Positions 48,216 to 57,265 of a stretch of DNA of 64,000 nt are shown in pieces. This DNA comes from Staphylococcus intermedius NCTC 11048 (GTDB lineage Bacteria > Bacillota > Bacilli > Staphylococcales > Staphylococcaceae). Each line of letters begins with the position of its first letter. Within the stretch, counting starts at the first letter, position 1. Made by a program: the position numbers and the translations under genes. The notes beneath the pieces are model-generated. The model saw nothing but the letters and a program-made list of their open reading frames with translations. It was not told the origin of the DNA and did not search any database. Where the stretch lies: the NCBI RefSeq assembly GCF_002902385.1, contig NZ_PPQH01000018.1, positions 62,001 through 126,000 of the forward strand. Reading direction: 5' to 3'.

Positions 48216-49554
48216 TGATTTCACCAGCTTTCTGCACAAATGTATCGATTTCTTCTTTTGTTCTCAATTCCGTTACAGCAACGAGCATGTGGTTTTCGAA
48301 TGTTTGGTCTACAGTGCTTAAATCAAAACCACCAATGATGCCCTCATCTAAAAGTGCACGGTTCACTTCAGCAATCGGACGATCAAAGCGTACAACAAAT
48401 TCGTTATAAGATACGCCGTCTAAAACAGTAAAGCCGTTATTTTTAAATTCCGTTTTAGCATAGTTCGCATTTTCCATGTTTTGTATCGCTATTTCTTGAA
48501 TCCCTTGTTTACCTAAAGCTGACATTGCAATAGATGATGCAAGCGCATTTAAGGCTTGGTTTGAACAAATATTAGATGTCGCTGTTTCACGACGAATATG
48601 TTGTTCACGTGCTTGTAACGTTAGTACAAAACCACGATTACCTTCATCATCCGTTGTTTGACCTACGAGACGACCAGGGATTTTACGCATCAATTTTTTC
48701 GTTGTTGCAAAATAACCACAGTGTGGCCCACCGAATTGTGTAGGAATACCAAACACTTGTGTATCACCGACAACGATATCTGCACCAAATTCACCTGGTG
48801 GCGTTAATAAGCCTAATGATAAAGGATTCGCATATACGATAAAGAGTGCTTTCTTATCAGCAACCATCGCTTGAATCGCCTCTAAATCTTCAATAGAACC
48901 ATAGAAATTTGGATATTGTACTGCAACTGCTGCCGTATCATCATCAATAGCTGCTTCTAATTTTTTTAAGTCAGTTACAGTACCGTCTAAATCTACTGTA
49001 ACGACTTCATATTGTTCTCGAATTTTTGAATACGTATCTAAAACTTGTAATGCTTGATAATGCAATCCTTTTGATACAACAATTTTCTTTTTCTTCGTGT
49101 TACCCCAAGCTAATAAACAAGCCTCAGCAAAACTTGTCATCGCATCATACATAGAGGAGTTTGCAACGTCCATCGCTGTTAACTCACAAATCATCGTTTG
49201 GAATTCGAAAATGGCTTGTAATTCCCCTTGCGAAATTTCAGGTTGATATGGTGTATAGGCAGTGTAGAATTCAGATCTGGAAATCATCGCATCTACAACA
49301 GCCGGTGCATAGTGATCATAGACGCCTGCACCTAAAAATGATGTATGTGTTTCTTTCGTAATATTTTTATTCGCAATACGTGTTAATCGCTTCAATAATT
49401 GTGTTTCTGGCTCTGCATCAGCAATATTTAAATCTCTGTTTAATAACACATCTTCAGGAACATCACTGTATAGTTCTTGAATAGATTTAACACCAATCGT
49501 CTCTAACATTTCTTGCTCATCTTTTTCAGTTAATGGAATATAACGATGACTCAC
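48205..49554 (-). CDS. gcvPA: Glycine dehydrogenase (decarboxylating) subunit 1
   Basis: 449 aa, N-terminal half of the split P-protein; [16 protein letters not shown] and [18 protein letters not shown] are family blocks. I chose GTG 49554 ([13 protein letters not shown]), 8 bases after GGAG and matching the S. aureus N-terminus; the GTG at 49563 would overlap the ribosome site. It follows gcvT by 12 bases. Confidence 0.94.
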   Translation of the reverse strand: MSHRYIPLTEKDEQEMLETIGVKSIQELYSDVPEDVLLNRDLNIADAEPETQLLKRLTRIANKNITKETHTSFLGAGVYDHYAPAVVDAMISRSEFYTAYTPYQPEISQGELQAIFEFQTMICELTAMDVANSSMYDAMTSFAEACLLAWGNTKKKKIVVSKGLHYQALQVLDTYSKIREQYEVVTVDLDGTVTDLKKLEAAIDDDTAAVAVQYPNFYGSIEDLEAIQAMVADKKALFIVYANPLSLGLLTPPGEFGADIVVGDTQVFGIPTQFGGPHCGYFATTKKLMRKIPGRLVGQTTDDEGNRGFVLTLQAREQHIRRETATSNICSNQALNALASSIAMSALGKQGIQEIAIQNMENANYAKTEFKNNGFTVLDGVSYNEFVVRFDRPIAEVNRALLDEGIIGGFDLSTVDQTFENHMLVAVTELRTKEEIDTFVQKAGEINGK

Positions 49555-49566
49555 TGTATTCACTCC

Positions 49567-50658
49567 CTATTTTTCGATTTGATTCTTTTTAACAATTTGT
49601 GCTTTAACTTGACGTTTTCTTACTTGTACAACAACTTCTTTTCCCATTTCAAATGCATCGCGCTGAATGATACCCATACCGATAGCTTGACCTGTAGAAG
49701 GTGATTGTGTACCCGAAGTCACTTCTCCAATTTCGTTGCCATCTACATCAAAAATCGTATATCCAGTTCTAGGAATGCCCTTATCAATCATGCGAAGTCC
49801 TACTGTACGTCTTGGTGCGCCATTTTCTTTTTGTGATTTAAGTACAGATTTACCGATAAAATCTTCCTCTATTAATGGTTTAGCTGCAAAAGCGATACCA
49901 CCTTCATATGGTGTGATGGACTCAGATAAATCTTGTCCATGAAGAGGTAATCCGGCTTCTAAACGTAATGTATCACGTGCACCCAAGCCACATGGTGTTA
50001 CACCTTTTGATAAAAGTGCATCCCATATTGCAGTTACATCTTGACTGTCACAATAAATTTCAAAGCCATCTTCACCTGTATAACCAGATTGTGAGAGGAT
50101 TACATTTTTACCGAAGATTTCGACATTTTGTTTAAATTCAAACATACCCATTTCACTGACATCTTCAGAAGTATTGTCTTGAATGATTTGTCTTGCATTT
50201 GGACCTTGTAATGCCAGTTGACCATATTGATCTGATACATTTGTTACAGTAGCATCAAAACGATCACTATGTTGTACAATCCATTCATAATCTTTATCGA
50301 CGTTGGCAGCATTAACAACTAATAAATATTGCGTTTCTCCAAGCTGATAAATGACTAAATCATCAATGACACCACCCTCTTCATTACATAAAGCAGTGTA
50401 TTGCGCCTTTGATAAAGTTAGTTGATTTGTATCGTTAGAAAGTACATATTGAACAAGTTGTGGGGCTTCTGGACCTTCAATGTGAATTTCCCCCATGTGG
50501 CTCACATCGAATAAACCAACGTTGCTACGTACAGCATTGTGTTCCTCTTTAATACTTGAGAATTGAACTGGCATCGCCCAACCACCAAATTCAACAATTT
50601 TAGCCCCTGCATCAACGTAATGTTGGTAAAGCGGCGTTTTCTTTAGTTCTTCTGACAT
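49567..50658 (-). CDS. gcvT: Glycine cleavage T-protein (aminomethyltransferase)
   Basis: 363 aa folate-binding protein. [24 protein letters not shown] and the C-terminal [19 protein letters not shown] are typical. It moves the aminomethyl carbon to tetrahydrofolate. ATG 50658 lies 6 bases after AGGAGGGG; the longer frame to 50700 would run through the riboswitch terminator and is rejected. First gene under the glycine riboswitch. Confidence 0.95.
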   Translation of the reverse strand: MSEELKKTPLYQHYVDAGAKIVEFGGWAMPVQFSSIKEEHNAVRSNVGLFDVSHMGEIHIEGPEAPQLVQYVLSNDTNQLTLSKAQYTALCNEEGGVIDDLVIYQLGETQYLLVVNAANVDKDYEWIVQHSDRFDATVTNVSDQYGQLALQGPNARQIIQDNTSEDVSEMGMFEFKQNVEIFGKNVILSQSGYTGEDGFEIYCDSQDVTAIWDALLSKGVTPCGLGARDTLRLEAGLPLHGQDLSESITPYEGGIAFAAKPLIEEDFIGKSVLKSQKENGAPRRTVGLRMIDKGIPRTGYTIFDVDGNEIGEVTSGTQSPSTGQAIGMGIIQRDAFEMGKEVVVQVRKRQVKAQIVKKNQIEK

Positions 50659-50681
50659 GTAGTCCCCTCCTAATGTGTAAT

Positions 50682-50815
50682 AAAAAACAGGGGAGTACAT
50701 TCATACTCCCCTGTTGAGATGCCTTCAGGAATGCGTCACAATATTATCCTTTTACCTGAGAGATTCGTAATCCATAATTACTTGCTCCTTCGGTGATGAG
50801 TCGTACCCATACTCT
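50682..50815 (-). ncRNA. Glycine riboswitch with terminator, upstream of gcvT
   Basis: Minus strand from 50815: AGAGAG ... ATCACCGAAGGAGCAAG ... CTCTCAGGTAAAAGGATAA are the conserved aptamer parts, with GTAAT/ATTAC as P3. Only one aptamer core is visible; a short hairpin (GACGCATTCCTGAAGGCATC) stands in place of a second. The expression platform is a strong terminator CAGGGGAGTA/TACTCCCCTG plus T6 (50716-50682). Glycine should favour read-through into gcvT. It begins directly at the aroK stop codon. Confidence 0.92.
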
Positions 50816-51343
50816 CTAATATTGATCATTCGCAGACAATTTAATTTTAAGTTCATTAAGCGTTTCTGACAATGGTATTGCAGATGAAACCTTAATGAAT
50901 GCGATTTCATTATATCTTGAAATGCGCGTAGAATACAAGTGTTTTAAAGATTCGAAACTTTTTTTATTCGCATTAGGTCGATGGGGATCGTCTTTAACTC
51001 TTTCATAGAGTGTTTCCATAGGTGCGTCGACCCATATCGCTTTCACTTCAGAATCTTTAATCAATTGATACGTGGGATCATGTGTCAGAATACCGCCACC
51101 GACCGCAATGATGTCATAGGATTGCATCGCTTTTTTTAAACATTGATATTCATGTTGTCTAAAACCCGCTTCTCCTTCTTCATCAAAAATTTGTGGGATT
51201 GATTTTTGTGTTTCAGTTTCAATAAATGTATCTAAGTCAATAAATGAACATTGCTCTGCTTCAGCTAATGACTGCGCAATAGTACTTTTACCAGCACCCA
51301 TAAATCCGATAAAAATAAGTGGTGTATCGCTATTTGAATTCAT
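50816..51343 (-). CDS. aroK: Shikimate kinase
   Basis: 175 aa P-loop kinase. Walker A FMGAGKSTIAQ near residue 14, the shikimate-binding DLDTFIE and GEAGFRQHE, and VGGGIL near 81 are intact. It phosphorylates shikimate in aromatic amino acid synthesis. ATG 51343 lies 3 bases after the comGG stop, so it is read as part of the comG transcript or has an internal promoter. Its stop codon borders the glycine riboswitch. Confidence 0.93.
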   Translation of the reverse strand: MNSNSDTPLIFIGFMGAGKSTIAQSLAEAEQCSFIDLDTFIETETQKSIPQIFDEEGEAGFRQHEYQCLKKAMQSYDIIAVGGGILTHDPTYQLIKDSEVKAIWVDAPMETLYERVKDDPHRPNANKKSFESLKHLYSTRISRYNEIAFIKVSSAIPLSETLNELKIKLSANDQY

Positions 51344-51346
51344 ATA

Positions 51347-51529
51347 TTACTCACCTTTGTCGATAATTCGCGCTATTTGATACGTATAGTAATCTGATAG
51401 CGCATCTATAGTTTGTAATTTTAGACTATATATCAATAAATAAAAAGAGATAAAAGTAAAATACGCAGCTAAAATGATGAATAATAATGGTAAAGTAAAG
51501 CCGTGTCTACAATAAAACCTCTTTTTCAT
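51347..51529 (-). CDS. comGG: ComGG-like competence pseudopilin, short
   Basis: 60 aa with a basic start (KKRFYCRHG) and one hydrophobic helix (FTLPLLFIILAAYFTFISFY). Called ComGG mainly by position as the last com gene, overlapping comGF by 23 bases. It lacks the Glu of a standard prepilin (GFTLPL in place of GFTLIE), as expected of an atypical minor pseudopilin. ATG 51529 has GGGA 9 bases upstream. Sequence support is modest. Confidence 0.65.
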   Translation of the reverse strand: MKKRFYCRHGFTLPLLFIILAAYFTFISFYLLIYSLKLQTIDALSDYYTYQIARIIDKGE

Positions 51530-51992
51530 GTGTTGTAGTCCCTTCTTGATAAGTTATTTTCATGACAATAAAGTCATGTGCTATTTTTTCAAAGTAAACA
51601 TCTAGAACGTGATTGCACATCGTAATGTTCCCTTTATGTCCAACCGTCTTTATCATTTTTTGATTTCGTAATTTATAGTTCACCTCACTGTAATCATCAT
51701 GTATCTCAAGTTCTTTCTTTCTGATAACCTGTGCTTTGACATTTTCCGAGTGCAGTGAATTCGAGATGTCCTTAACCATCAGTTCAATATCATACGTTCG
51801 ATCGTCAAATACTGTCGCTTTGAATTGCCCTAAACTCATTATGATTAAAGGGATAAGTAATACGATGGTGATTTGAATGAACAGTGCGATAAGGCTCTCA
51901 ATGAGTGTGAAGCCTTGCTTTTCGATAACAATATTTTTGTGTAGTTTGATAGTTTCGTATACATAATTGATGAGCTGTCGGAATAATTTCAT
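51507..51992 (-). CDS. comGF: Competence pseudopilin ComGF
   Basis: 161 aa. KQGFTLIESLIALF at about residues 26-39 is a prepilin cleavage site and helix, after an unusually long leader of 27 residues. The rest is a soluble beta domain as in minor pseudopilins. The only start in frame is ATG 51992, inside comGE by 95 bases, with a weak site (GGTG). It acts in the transformation pseudopilus. Confidence 0.82.
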   Translation of the reverse strand: MKLFRQLINYVYETIKLHKNIVIEKQGFTLIESLIALFIQITIVLLIPLIIMSLGQFKATVFDDRTYDIELMVKDISNSLHSENVKAQVIRKKELEIHDDYSEVNYKLRNQKMIKTVGHKGNITMCNHVLDVYFEKIAHDFIVMKITYQEGTTTHEKEVLL

Positions 51993-52215
51993 AATGAGAC
52001 ACCGTCAATTTCTTTTCTGGAATTTGATGTTGAATGACTTCAAATAATGTACGCTTTAATACTGAATCTTCTACTGTTTCATGATACGTTTTAACCATTT
52101 GGTGTGTCATTGGGATAAGTTGAAAGACAATCATACTTAGCAGAAACATTGCAAAGAGGCTTTCGATAAAAACAAATCCTGCGCTTACTTTTAGCTTTTT
52201 TACTATTGATATGAT
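51898..52215 (-). CDS. comGE: Competence pseudopilin ComGE with apparent non-standard start codon
   Basis: The frame contains a prepilin site, AGFVFIESLFAMFLL, about 13 residues in. Between the in-frame stop upstream (TGA at 52236-52234) and this site there is no ATG, GTG or TTG. A strong ribosome site GGGAGG (52229-52224) lies 8 bases before ATC (52215) and 11 before ATA (52212), so translation probably starts at one of these, giving 104-105 aa. The next ATG (52149) falls inside the helix and would remove the processing site. It overlaps comGD by 13 bases. Confidence 0.7.
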   Translation of the reverse strand: MISIVKKLKVSAGFVFIESLFAMFLLSMIVFQLIPMTHQMVKTYHETVEDSVLKRTLFEVIQHQIPEKKLTVSHYEIIPTAHQLCIRNYQTTQKYCYRKARLHTH

Positions 52216-52643
52216 ATCCGGTACCTCCCTTGTTCAATGTGGAAAATGAGGGAAAAGGCACGTTGCTGATGTTCAAAGTGTAATGTGCCAAATTGATTTG
52301 CTTTCCCGTCCTTATCAAAAATGAGTGCATGAAGGTTTGAAGTCATTTTCAAATGAAGTGGCGTAAGTGGAATGGTTGTCACACGATGAGGATTGATCGT
52401 TTCTATCTTAATATCGTTTCGGTTAGGACGAAAGAGCAGCATGACAGGTGCGGGACTCTGAATCGCATAGGCTTGGTAGTAGTCAATCTCACTAGTTAAT
52501 TTTTTAATCTCATAATCCGTAGTGTTTTGAATTAAATTCAATTGTGGATATGCAATAGATAGTGAAATCATAACTGAAACAATGGTCAAGACTAACAACA
52601 TCTCAATCAGTGTAAAACCTTCACGACGCAACTGCTTCGCCAT
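52203..52643 (-). CDS. comGD: Competence pseudopilin ComGD
   Basis: 146 aa. REGFTLIEMLLVLTIVSVM near residues 7-25 gives a short leader and prepilin helix. The soluble part ends IFHIEQGRYRI, as in staphylococcal ComGD. I chose ATG 52643 (MAKQLRREGF), 22 bases inside comGC, without a clear ribosome site of its own, so it is likely coupled; a GTG at 52664 is an alternative. Confidence 0.88.
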   Translation of the reverse strand: MAKQLRREGFTLIEMLLVLTIVSVMISLSIAYPQLNLIQNTTDYEIKKLTSEIDYYQAYAIQSPAPVMLLFRPNRNDIKIETINPHRVTTIPLTPLHLKMTSNLHALIFDKDGKANQFGTLHFEHQQRAFSLIFHIEQGRYRISYQ

Positions 52644-52944
52644 CTCTGATAGTAATATCTTCACCTGATTTACATGTTTTTTGGCTTTCTTTTATATAAC
52701 CTTCACGAACTAAGTCATCAATCGTATTTGGTTTATGGTTAAACTTTAGTGCATAGGCTTCTATTTGACTATCAACCATTTTTAACTGCGCGGCACAACC
52801 TGTTTTTTGAATATGGTCTGATTGTTTAGCAATATTAGGGATGATAAGTATCAATAGCACACTAATTATTAAGAGAACGAGTAGCATTTCTATTAAGGTA
52901 AAACCTTTCTTTTGCTTGAATTTTGATTTAAGTTGTTGAATCAT
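52621..52944 (-). CDS. comGC: Major competence pseudopilin ComGC
   Basis: 107 aa. KKGFTLIEMLLVLLIISVL near residue 13 is the prepilin signature cleaved by ComC; two Cys (TGCAAQ, KTCKSG) may form a stabilising disulfide. It is the main subunit of the transformation pseudopilus. ATG 52944 has AGGAGTG upstream; 12 bases after comGB. Confidence 0.93.
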   Translation of the reverse strand: MIQQLKSKFKQKKGFTLIEMLLVLLIISVLLILIIPNIAKQSDHIQKTGCAAQLKMVDSQIEAYALKFNHKPNTIDDLVREGYIKESQKTCKSGEDITIRDGEAVAS

Positions 52945-52956
52945 TGTTATTCACTC

Positions 52957-54024
52957 CTATTCTTTAATCGCTTGCATCATTTCAAAAACGGGTAGCATCA
53001 TAATTAAATAGACTGACAATACTAAAATACCGATGAACGTGAACATGATGGGCTGAATCCATTTAATGTGGTGGTAAATCATTGCTTCTATACGGTCTAA
53101 TAAGAAGATGCTATATACTTCCTGCTCAATATCCAATTTATCTCGTTTTTCACCCTGCTTAATATAGCTGATCAATTGAGATTCAAAACAGTCTAATTGC
53201 ATCAAAATATGTGAAAATGATTCGCCTTGTTGGAGGTGTGTTTTCAATGTTTGTCCGACATATTGTAAGAATACATTGGCTTCTTGATTCAAATAAATCT
53301 TAACAATATCGTTGAGTGTAATACCGTTTCTAAAAAATAATACAAATTGATTCGTCATGTGATAAGTTGTAAAGCGTTTATAATATCTTTTGAATATTGG
53401 AAGATGGGTTAAAAAATGAACTTGGCGTTGGATTGGGAGGTGTTTTAAGCGTATTTTGACAATATAGTAAGTTGTACTGATGATAAGTAATAGGATTAAA
53501 AAGAGTGCTGGAAAGTTTTGTATGAACATCTTAACAAAATATTGCAATGATGATTGTTTCAATTGCATCGTTTCATACATTTGGTCAAACTGTTGCATGA
53601 CCGTTTGGTTCAAAGTCACAATCAGTGCGAGAAAGATTAACATGAGTACAATAGGATATTGGATGGTTTTAATCAACTGTTTTTTGAGGTTTCGATTTTT
53701 GGTATAAAATTGATGACACAATTTTAACGTTTCAGGTAGTGAGCCATAACGTTCAGCAAAATAGAGTTGCATCAAAATCGTTTCAGGATAACCAAACATA
53801 CGGAAAATATCATAACAATTGGCCCCTCTTTTTAATTTTTCATTGAGTTGATTTTCAAATGTTGCATGTTGAATATTGAGTTGTTCATAAATAAACATCA
53901 TTGCTTCGGCAAAAGTAAAACCATGTAATAATAATTGATAGAGGCGCTCCATGATGAGTAAGTGTTGCGCATTCAATTGTCTTAAAGTGCGTTTAATTCG
54001 TATACTTTCGTAAAATCTTTTCAT
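52957..54024 (-). CDS. comGB: Competence membrane platform protein ComGB
   Basis: 355 aa, PilC/GspF family. Two cytoplasmic helical repeats (about 25-115 and 215-310) and three membrane helices (about 120-140, 170-190, 325-348). It anchors the pseudopilus assembly machine. ATG 54024 has GAGGGGG upstream and overlaps comGA by 32 bases. Confidence 0.92.
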   Translation of the reverse strand: MKRFYESIRIKRTLRQLNAQHLLIMERLYQLLLHGFTFAEAMMFIYEQLNIQHATFENQLNEKLKRGANCYDIFRMFGYPETILMQLYFAERYGSLPETLKLCHQFYTKNRNLKKQLIKTIQYPIVLMLIFLALIVTLNQTVMQQFDQMYETMQLKQSSLQYFVKMFIQNFPALFLILLLIISTTYYIVKIRLKHLPIQRQVHFLTHLPIFKRYYKRFTTYHMTNQFVLFFRNGITLNDIVKIYLNQEANVFLQYVGQTLKTHLQQGESFSHILMQLDCFESQLISYIKQGEKRDKLDIEQEVYSIFLLDRIEAMIYHHIKWIQPIMFTFIGILVLSVYLIMMLPVFEMMQAIKE

Positions 54025-54967
54025 CTATGACCCCCTCTTTATTCAGAAGTTGAAGCTTATCAGTAAGACTTGTAAAAGCATTTGGAAGTTGAAAATTATG
54101 ATTTAGAAAATATTGAATCTCTTGTTGATCCATCGTTTCATAGACGAGCTGTCGCTGGTCATTTTTTGTAGTAATGAGCCTTTGATTAATGATGAGATTG
54201 ATCGACTGAGATAAATCTTGATGTGAAAGACCCATTTCTATCAGCCTTAAGAGTACACCTTGACAATCATTCGCATGAATCGTGGATAACACTAAATGAC
54301 CACTTAAACTCGCTTGAATCACATCTCTTGCAATGTGACTGTCTCTAATTTCTCCAATAAGGATCACGTCAGGGTCACAGCGAAGAATTGCTTTTAATGA
54401 CGAGCCATATGTGATATCAGCCTTTTCATTAACAGAGATTTGTGTAATGCCATTGACAAGCTGCTCCACGGGATCTTCAATGGTGATGATATTAAGGTTT
54501 AATTTTTGTTTAGCATAAACAACCATTTGATACATTAAAGTACTTTTTCCTGCACCTGTTGGACCACTAAACAGAATTAAACCTTGCTTTTTCTCCATAT
54601 TCGATTTAATGTCTAATACACTGTGAGCCTTTGCATTTTGAAAATATTGGGGTGTAATACGAATGACGCAACTTTCGGTTCCTAAATTCAAAGGTAACGT
54701 GGATACCCTTAAGTAATATAAGTCTTTATGTTCATAGATGTAGCGACCGCTCTGTGCTTTGTGTCGTGTTGAAATATCTAATCCAGCTTGATATTTCAAT
54801 AATGTTAACAATTTTTGATACGTTTCTAAATTAAGTGTGTCATATAATACAAGTTGATCTTTGACTCTGAGTTTAACTTCGACTTGAGCTTGTGACGGGA
54901 TGAAATGAATGTCCGATGCCTCATTTTGAAGGGCAAATTGTATAACATGATCTAAAAGTAGTTGCAT
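53993..54967 (-). CDS. comGA: Competence traffic ATPase ComGA
   Basis: 324 aa GspE/PilB-type ATPase. Walker A SGPTGAGKSTLMY near residue 137, Asp box IITIEDPVEQ, Walker B LIGEIRD and His box LSTIHAND are intact. It powers pseudopilus assembly for DNA uptake. ATG 54967 follows GAGGTGA; the longer frame to 54985 covers that site. First gene of comGA-GG; promoter expected in 54968-55076, where I see no certain box. Confidence 0.95.
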   Translation of the reverse strand: MQLLLDHVIQFALQNEASDIHFIPSQAQVEVKLRVKDQLVLYDTLNLETYQKLLTLLKYQAGLDISTRHKAQSGRYIYEHKDLYYLRVSTLPLNLGTESCVIRITPQYFQNAKAHSVLDIKSNMEKKQGLILFSGPTGAGKSTLMYQMVVYAKQKLNLNIITIEDPVEQLVNGITQISVNEKADITYGSSLKAILRCDPDVILIGEIRDSHIARDVIQASLSGHLVLSTIHANDCQGVLLRLIEMGLSHQDLSQSINLIINQRLITTKNDQRQLVYETMDQQEIQYFLNHNFQLPNAFTSLTDKLQLLNKEGVIDEKILRKYTN

Positions 54968-55076
54968 AAAAATCACCTCTTGCATTTATACACGCAGGAG
55001 GTGAGGAAATTACTTGTCTTGTAGTAAAAAATATCGTTAAATTTTGGTAGTGACCCCATATTGCTATCATTATATA

Positions 55077-55119
55077 AAGCGCAGAAGAAAAGTTTAAACT
55101 GACACTTTCTTCTGCGCTT
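55077..55119 (-). terminator. Terminator of the MBL hydrolase gene
   Basis: AAGCGCAGAAGAAA (55077-55090) pairs perfectly with TTTCTTCTGCGCTT (55106-55119), a 14 bp stem separating the MBL gene from the comG operon. The following T-run is weak. Confidence 0.75.
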
Positions 55120-55123
55120 ATAG

Positions 55124-55753
55124 TTAACCTTGACCGTCTAAATACGGATTCATATATTCGTCTTCAACTGTTGTCGAAGTTCCATGACCTGGGTATAACG
55201 GTAACTGTTCGTCTAAACTAAACAATTTATCTTTAATAGAGTCGACTAAAGTTTCGTAGTCCCCTTTGTATAAATCTGTCCGTCCAATACCGTTATTAAA
55301 TAATGTGTCACCTACTACAGCAAATTCATCAAACACATAAGTCAAACTACCGGGTGAATGCCCTGGTGTATGCATGGTTTGAATATGGAATTGACCAATT
55401 TGATGTGTCCCTTCATCAAGTGCACGTGGTTCTGCTTGGCTTGTAATAATAGGAAGACCGTAATCTGTAAATTTCGCTGATCCATTTTTTTGTGGATCTG
55501 TTAAAAATGAAAACTCTTCAGCATGCATATAAACAGGCACATCGTATCTTTTGAGCACATCGTCTAATGCAGCAATATGATCAAAATGGGCATGTGTTAA
55601 AAGTATGGCAATCAATTGCTTTTCAGACTGCTTAATTTTTTCATCAATTTTATCGATGGCGCCTGCTGGATCAATCAAAATCATCTCTGTATCATTTTCC
55701 ACAAAGTAAGTGTTTGTATTAACAAATCCTAAAGTAAGATAAGAAATATTCAT
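55124..55753 (-). CDS. Metallo-beta-lactamase fold hydrolase (YqgX-like)
   Basis: 209 aa. THAHFDHIAAL near residue 53 is the HxHxDH zinc motif; MHTPGHSPGS and VVGDTLF supply further ligands, and YPGHG lies near the end. Short glyoxalase II-like enzyme, as Bacillus YqgX; hydrolyses a thioester, substrate not provable. ATG 55753 follows GAGGGTG. It lies downstream of the thiamine-binding gene (12 bases). Confidence 0.87.
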   Translation of the reverse strand: MNISYLTLGFVNTNTYFVENDTEMILIDPAGAIDKIDEKIKQSEKQLIAILLTHAHFDHIAALDDVLKRYDVPVYMHAEEFSFLTDPQKNGSAKFTDYGLPIITSQAEPRALDEGTHQIGQFHIQTMHTPGHSPGSLTYVFDEFAVVGDTLFNNGIGRTDLYKGDYETLVDSIKDKLFSLDEQLPLYPGHGTSTTVEDEYMNPYLDGQG

Positions 55754-55765
55754 ATGTCACCCTCA

Positions 55766-56077
55766 TTATTTCAAATGTTTTTTGACTGAATCTAATTTAT
55801 CATTCATTTTACGTTGTTTATCACGACGGTCGTCAATGCGAATGTTTGTACATACACGATCGAGCCCTTTATTGAACGGTAATTCGTGAATAGCTTGAAT
55901 GACTTCAAACAAATCTTTTAAGTCCCCTTCAATTAATGTATTCATCGGTGTCAGTTGATAATCGATTTTACCTTCTTGCTTGTATTCTTCTAATTTTGTT
56001 TGAATTTCTGCAATGTATTGGCTGACACTAGGTCCTTCTGTGCCAACGGGAATCACTACTACATCAACAATTGCCAT
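55766..56077 (-). CDS. MTH1187 family thiamine-binding protein (YqgV-like)
   Basis: 103 aa ferredoxin-like fold; VVVIPVGTEGPSVSQYI and the central LTPMNTLIEGDL match the MTH1187/YkoF family, members of which bind thiamine. Cytoplasmic. ATG 56077 directly follows the glcK stop; GAAGGAG lies within the glcK end. Precise role unknown. Confidence 0.85.
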   Translation of the reverse strand: MAIVDVVVIPVGTEGPSVSQYIAEIQTKLEEYKQEGKIDYQLTPMNTLIEGDLKDLFEVIQAIHELPFNKGLDRVCTNIRIDDRRDKQRKMNDKLDSVKKHLK

Positions 56078-57064
56078 TTAAATACGCTCCTTCTCAATAA
56101 TATAAGTTTTAATGAGCCCAGCAGCCCCTACGATACCTGCATCGTTACCTAATTCAGCGCGTACAATTTCGGTCCCTTGTTGTGAAGGTGTAAATGCAAG
56201 ATGATAATACTCTGTTTTAATGTTTTCAATTAAAATATCGCCTGCATCTGACATACCGCCACCTAAAATAATGTATTTAGGGTTGGTCGTTACGCTAATG
56301 ATACTTGCAAGATAAGCAACATATTGTGCGACACGTTCTGTGATGAAAATACAGAATTGATCACCTGCTTTTGCCGCATCGAACACGGCTTTAGCTGTCA
56401 CTTTGTGTTCTTTTATAAGTGGTAAAATTGAAGATTTGAAAGTGAGCTTCGGATAGTAAAAATGAACTAAATTCATCACACCTGTCGCAGAAGCAACTGT
56501 TTCGATACATCCAAATTTACCACAATTACATTTAAAACGTTGATCGTGATCAACACGAAAATGTCCAAGTTCAGCACCTGACCCGTTATGACCATGAACG
56601 ATTTCACCATTAGCGATGATGCCACCGCCTAAGCCTGTGCCAAGTGTAATCGCAACGACGTCATCTGCGTCTTTACCAGCACCATTATGTTTTTCACCTA
56701 ATGCCGCAACGTTAGCATCATTATCGACATACACCGGAAATGACACAAATTCTTGCATAATTTCTGAAACGTTAACAGGTTGTGGCCAGTTTAAATTCAC
56801 CGCACCATTCACCACACCAGATTCGAATTTAACGGGACCTGGAACACCAATACCCATTCCAATAACCTGGTTCATATCATAGTTGTTACGTGCCATTTCA
56901 TCAACAAATGCATCATAGATTTGTTTGAGTAATCCGAAACCTGTCGGATCTGAAATATCTGTTTCGATTGACCACTTCGATAATTGTGTTAATGATTGAT
57001 CAAAAATTCCTAATTTACATGTCGTGCCACCAATATCAGCAGCTAAAATTAAATGTTTGTTCAT
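56078..57064 (-). CDS. glcK: Glucokinase (ROK family)
   Basis: 328 aa. ATP-binding [15 protein letters not shown] at the N-terminus, catalytic Asp in [12 protein letters not shown], and the ROK zinc motif [10 protein letters not shown] near residue 178 (CxCGxxGCxE). It phosphorylates glucose in the cytoplasm. ATG 57064 overlaps the yqgQ stop by 4 bases (ATGA). Confidence 0.95.
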   Translation of the reverse strand: MNKHLILAADIGGTTCKLGIFDQSLTQLSKWSIETDISDPTGFGLLKQIYDAFVDEMARNNYDMNQVIGMGIGVPGPVKFESGVVNGAVNLNWPQPVNVSEIMQEFVSFPVYVDNDANVAALGEKHNGAGKDADDVVAITLGTGLGGGIIANGEIVHGHNGSGAELGHFRVDHDQRFKCNCGKFGCIETVASATGVMNLVHFYYPKLTFKSSILPLIKEHKVTAKAVFDAAKAGDQFCIFITERVAQYVAYLASIISVTTNPKYIILGGGMSDAGDILIENIKTEYYHLAFTPSQQGTEIVRAELGNDAGIVGAAGLIKTYIIEKERI

Positions 57065-57264
57065 TCTCTATTCATCCTTCTTTGATTAATTAATAATTTA
57101 GATTGGACAAATTCGTCTTTAGTGATTAATTCATGGCGATATAATGTTTGAATTTCTTGTTCAATCATTTCTAACATATCACCCTTGTTATCGAAATAAA
57201 TAATAAAGCCAAATTTTTTTAATAGTTGGAGTACATCATAAAACGTCTTAAGTTGTGTTTGCAT
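57061..57264 (-). CDS. yqgQ: YqgQ family protein (DUF910)
   Basis: 67 aa helical protein; [18 protein letters not shown] and a basic C-terminus (INQRRMNRE) match YqgQ, always found next to glcK. I chose ATG 57264 (MQTQLKT) with GGATGA before it; an ATG three codons upstream lies too close to its site. Function unknown. Confidence 0.88.
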   Translation of the reverse strand: MQTQLKTFYDVLQLLKKFGFIIYFDNKGDMLEMIEQEIQTLYRHELITKDEFVQSKLLINQRRMNRE

Positions 57265-57265
57265 A

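Noticed and set aside
51898-52149. Reading comGE as a truncated pseudogene starting at ATG 52149
   Set aside because: The frame stays open upstream through an intact prepilin signature with a strong ribosome site placed correctly, so a rare start codon explains it better than decay.
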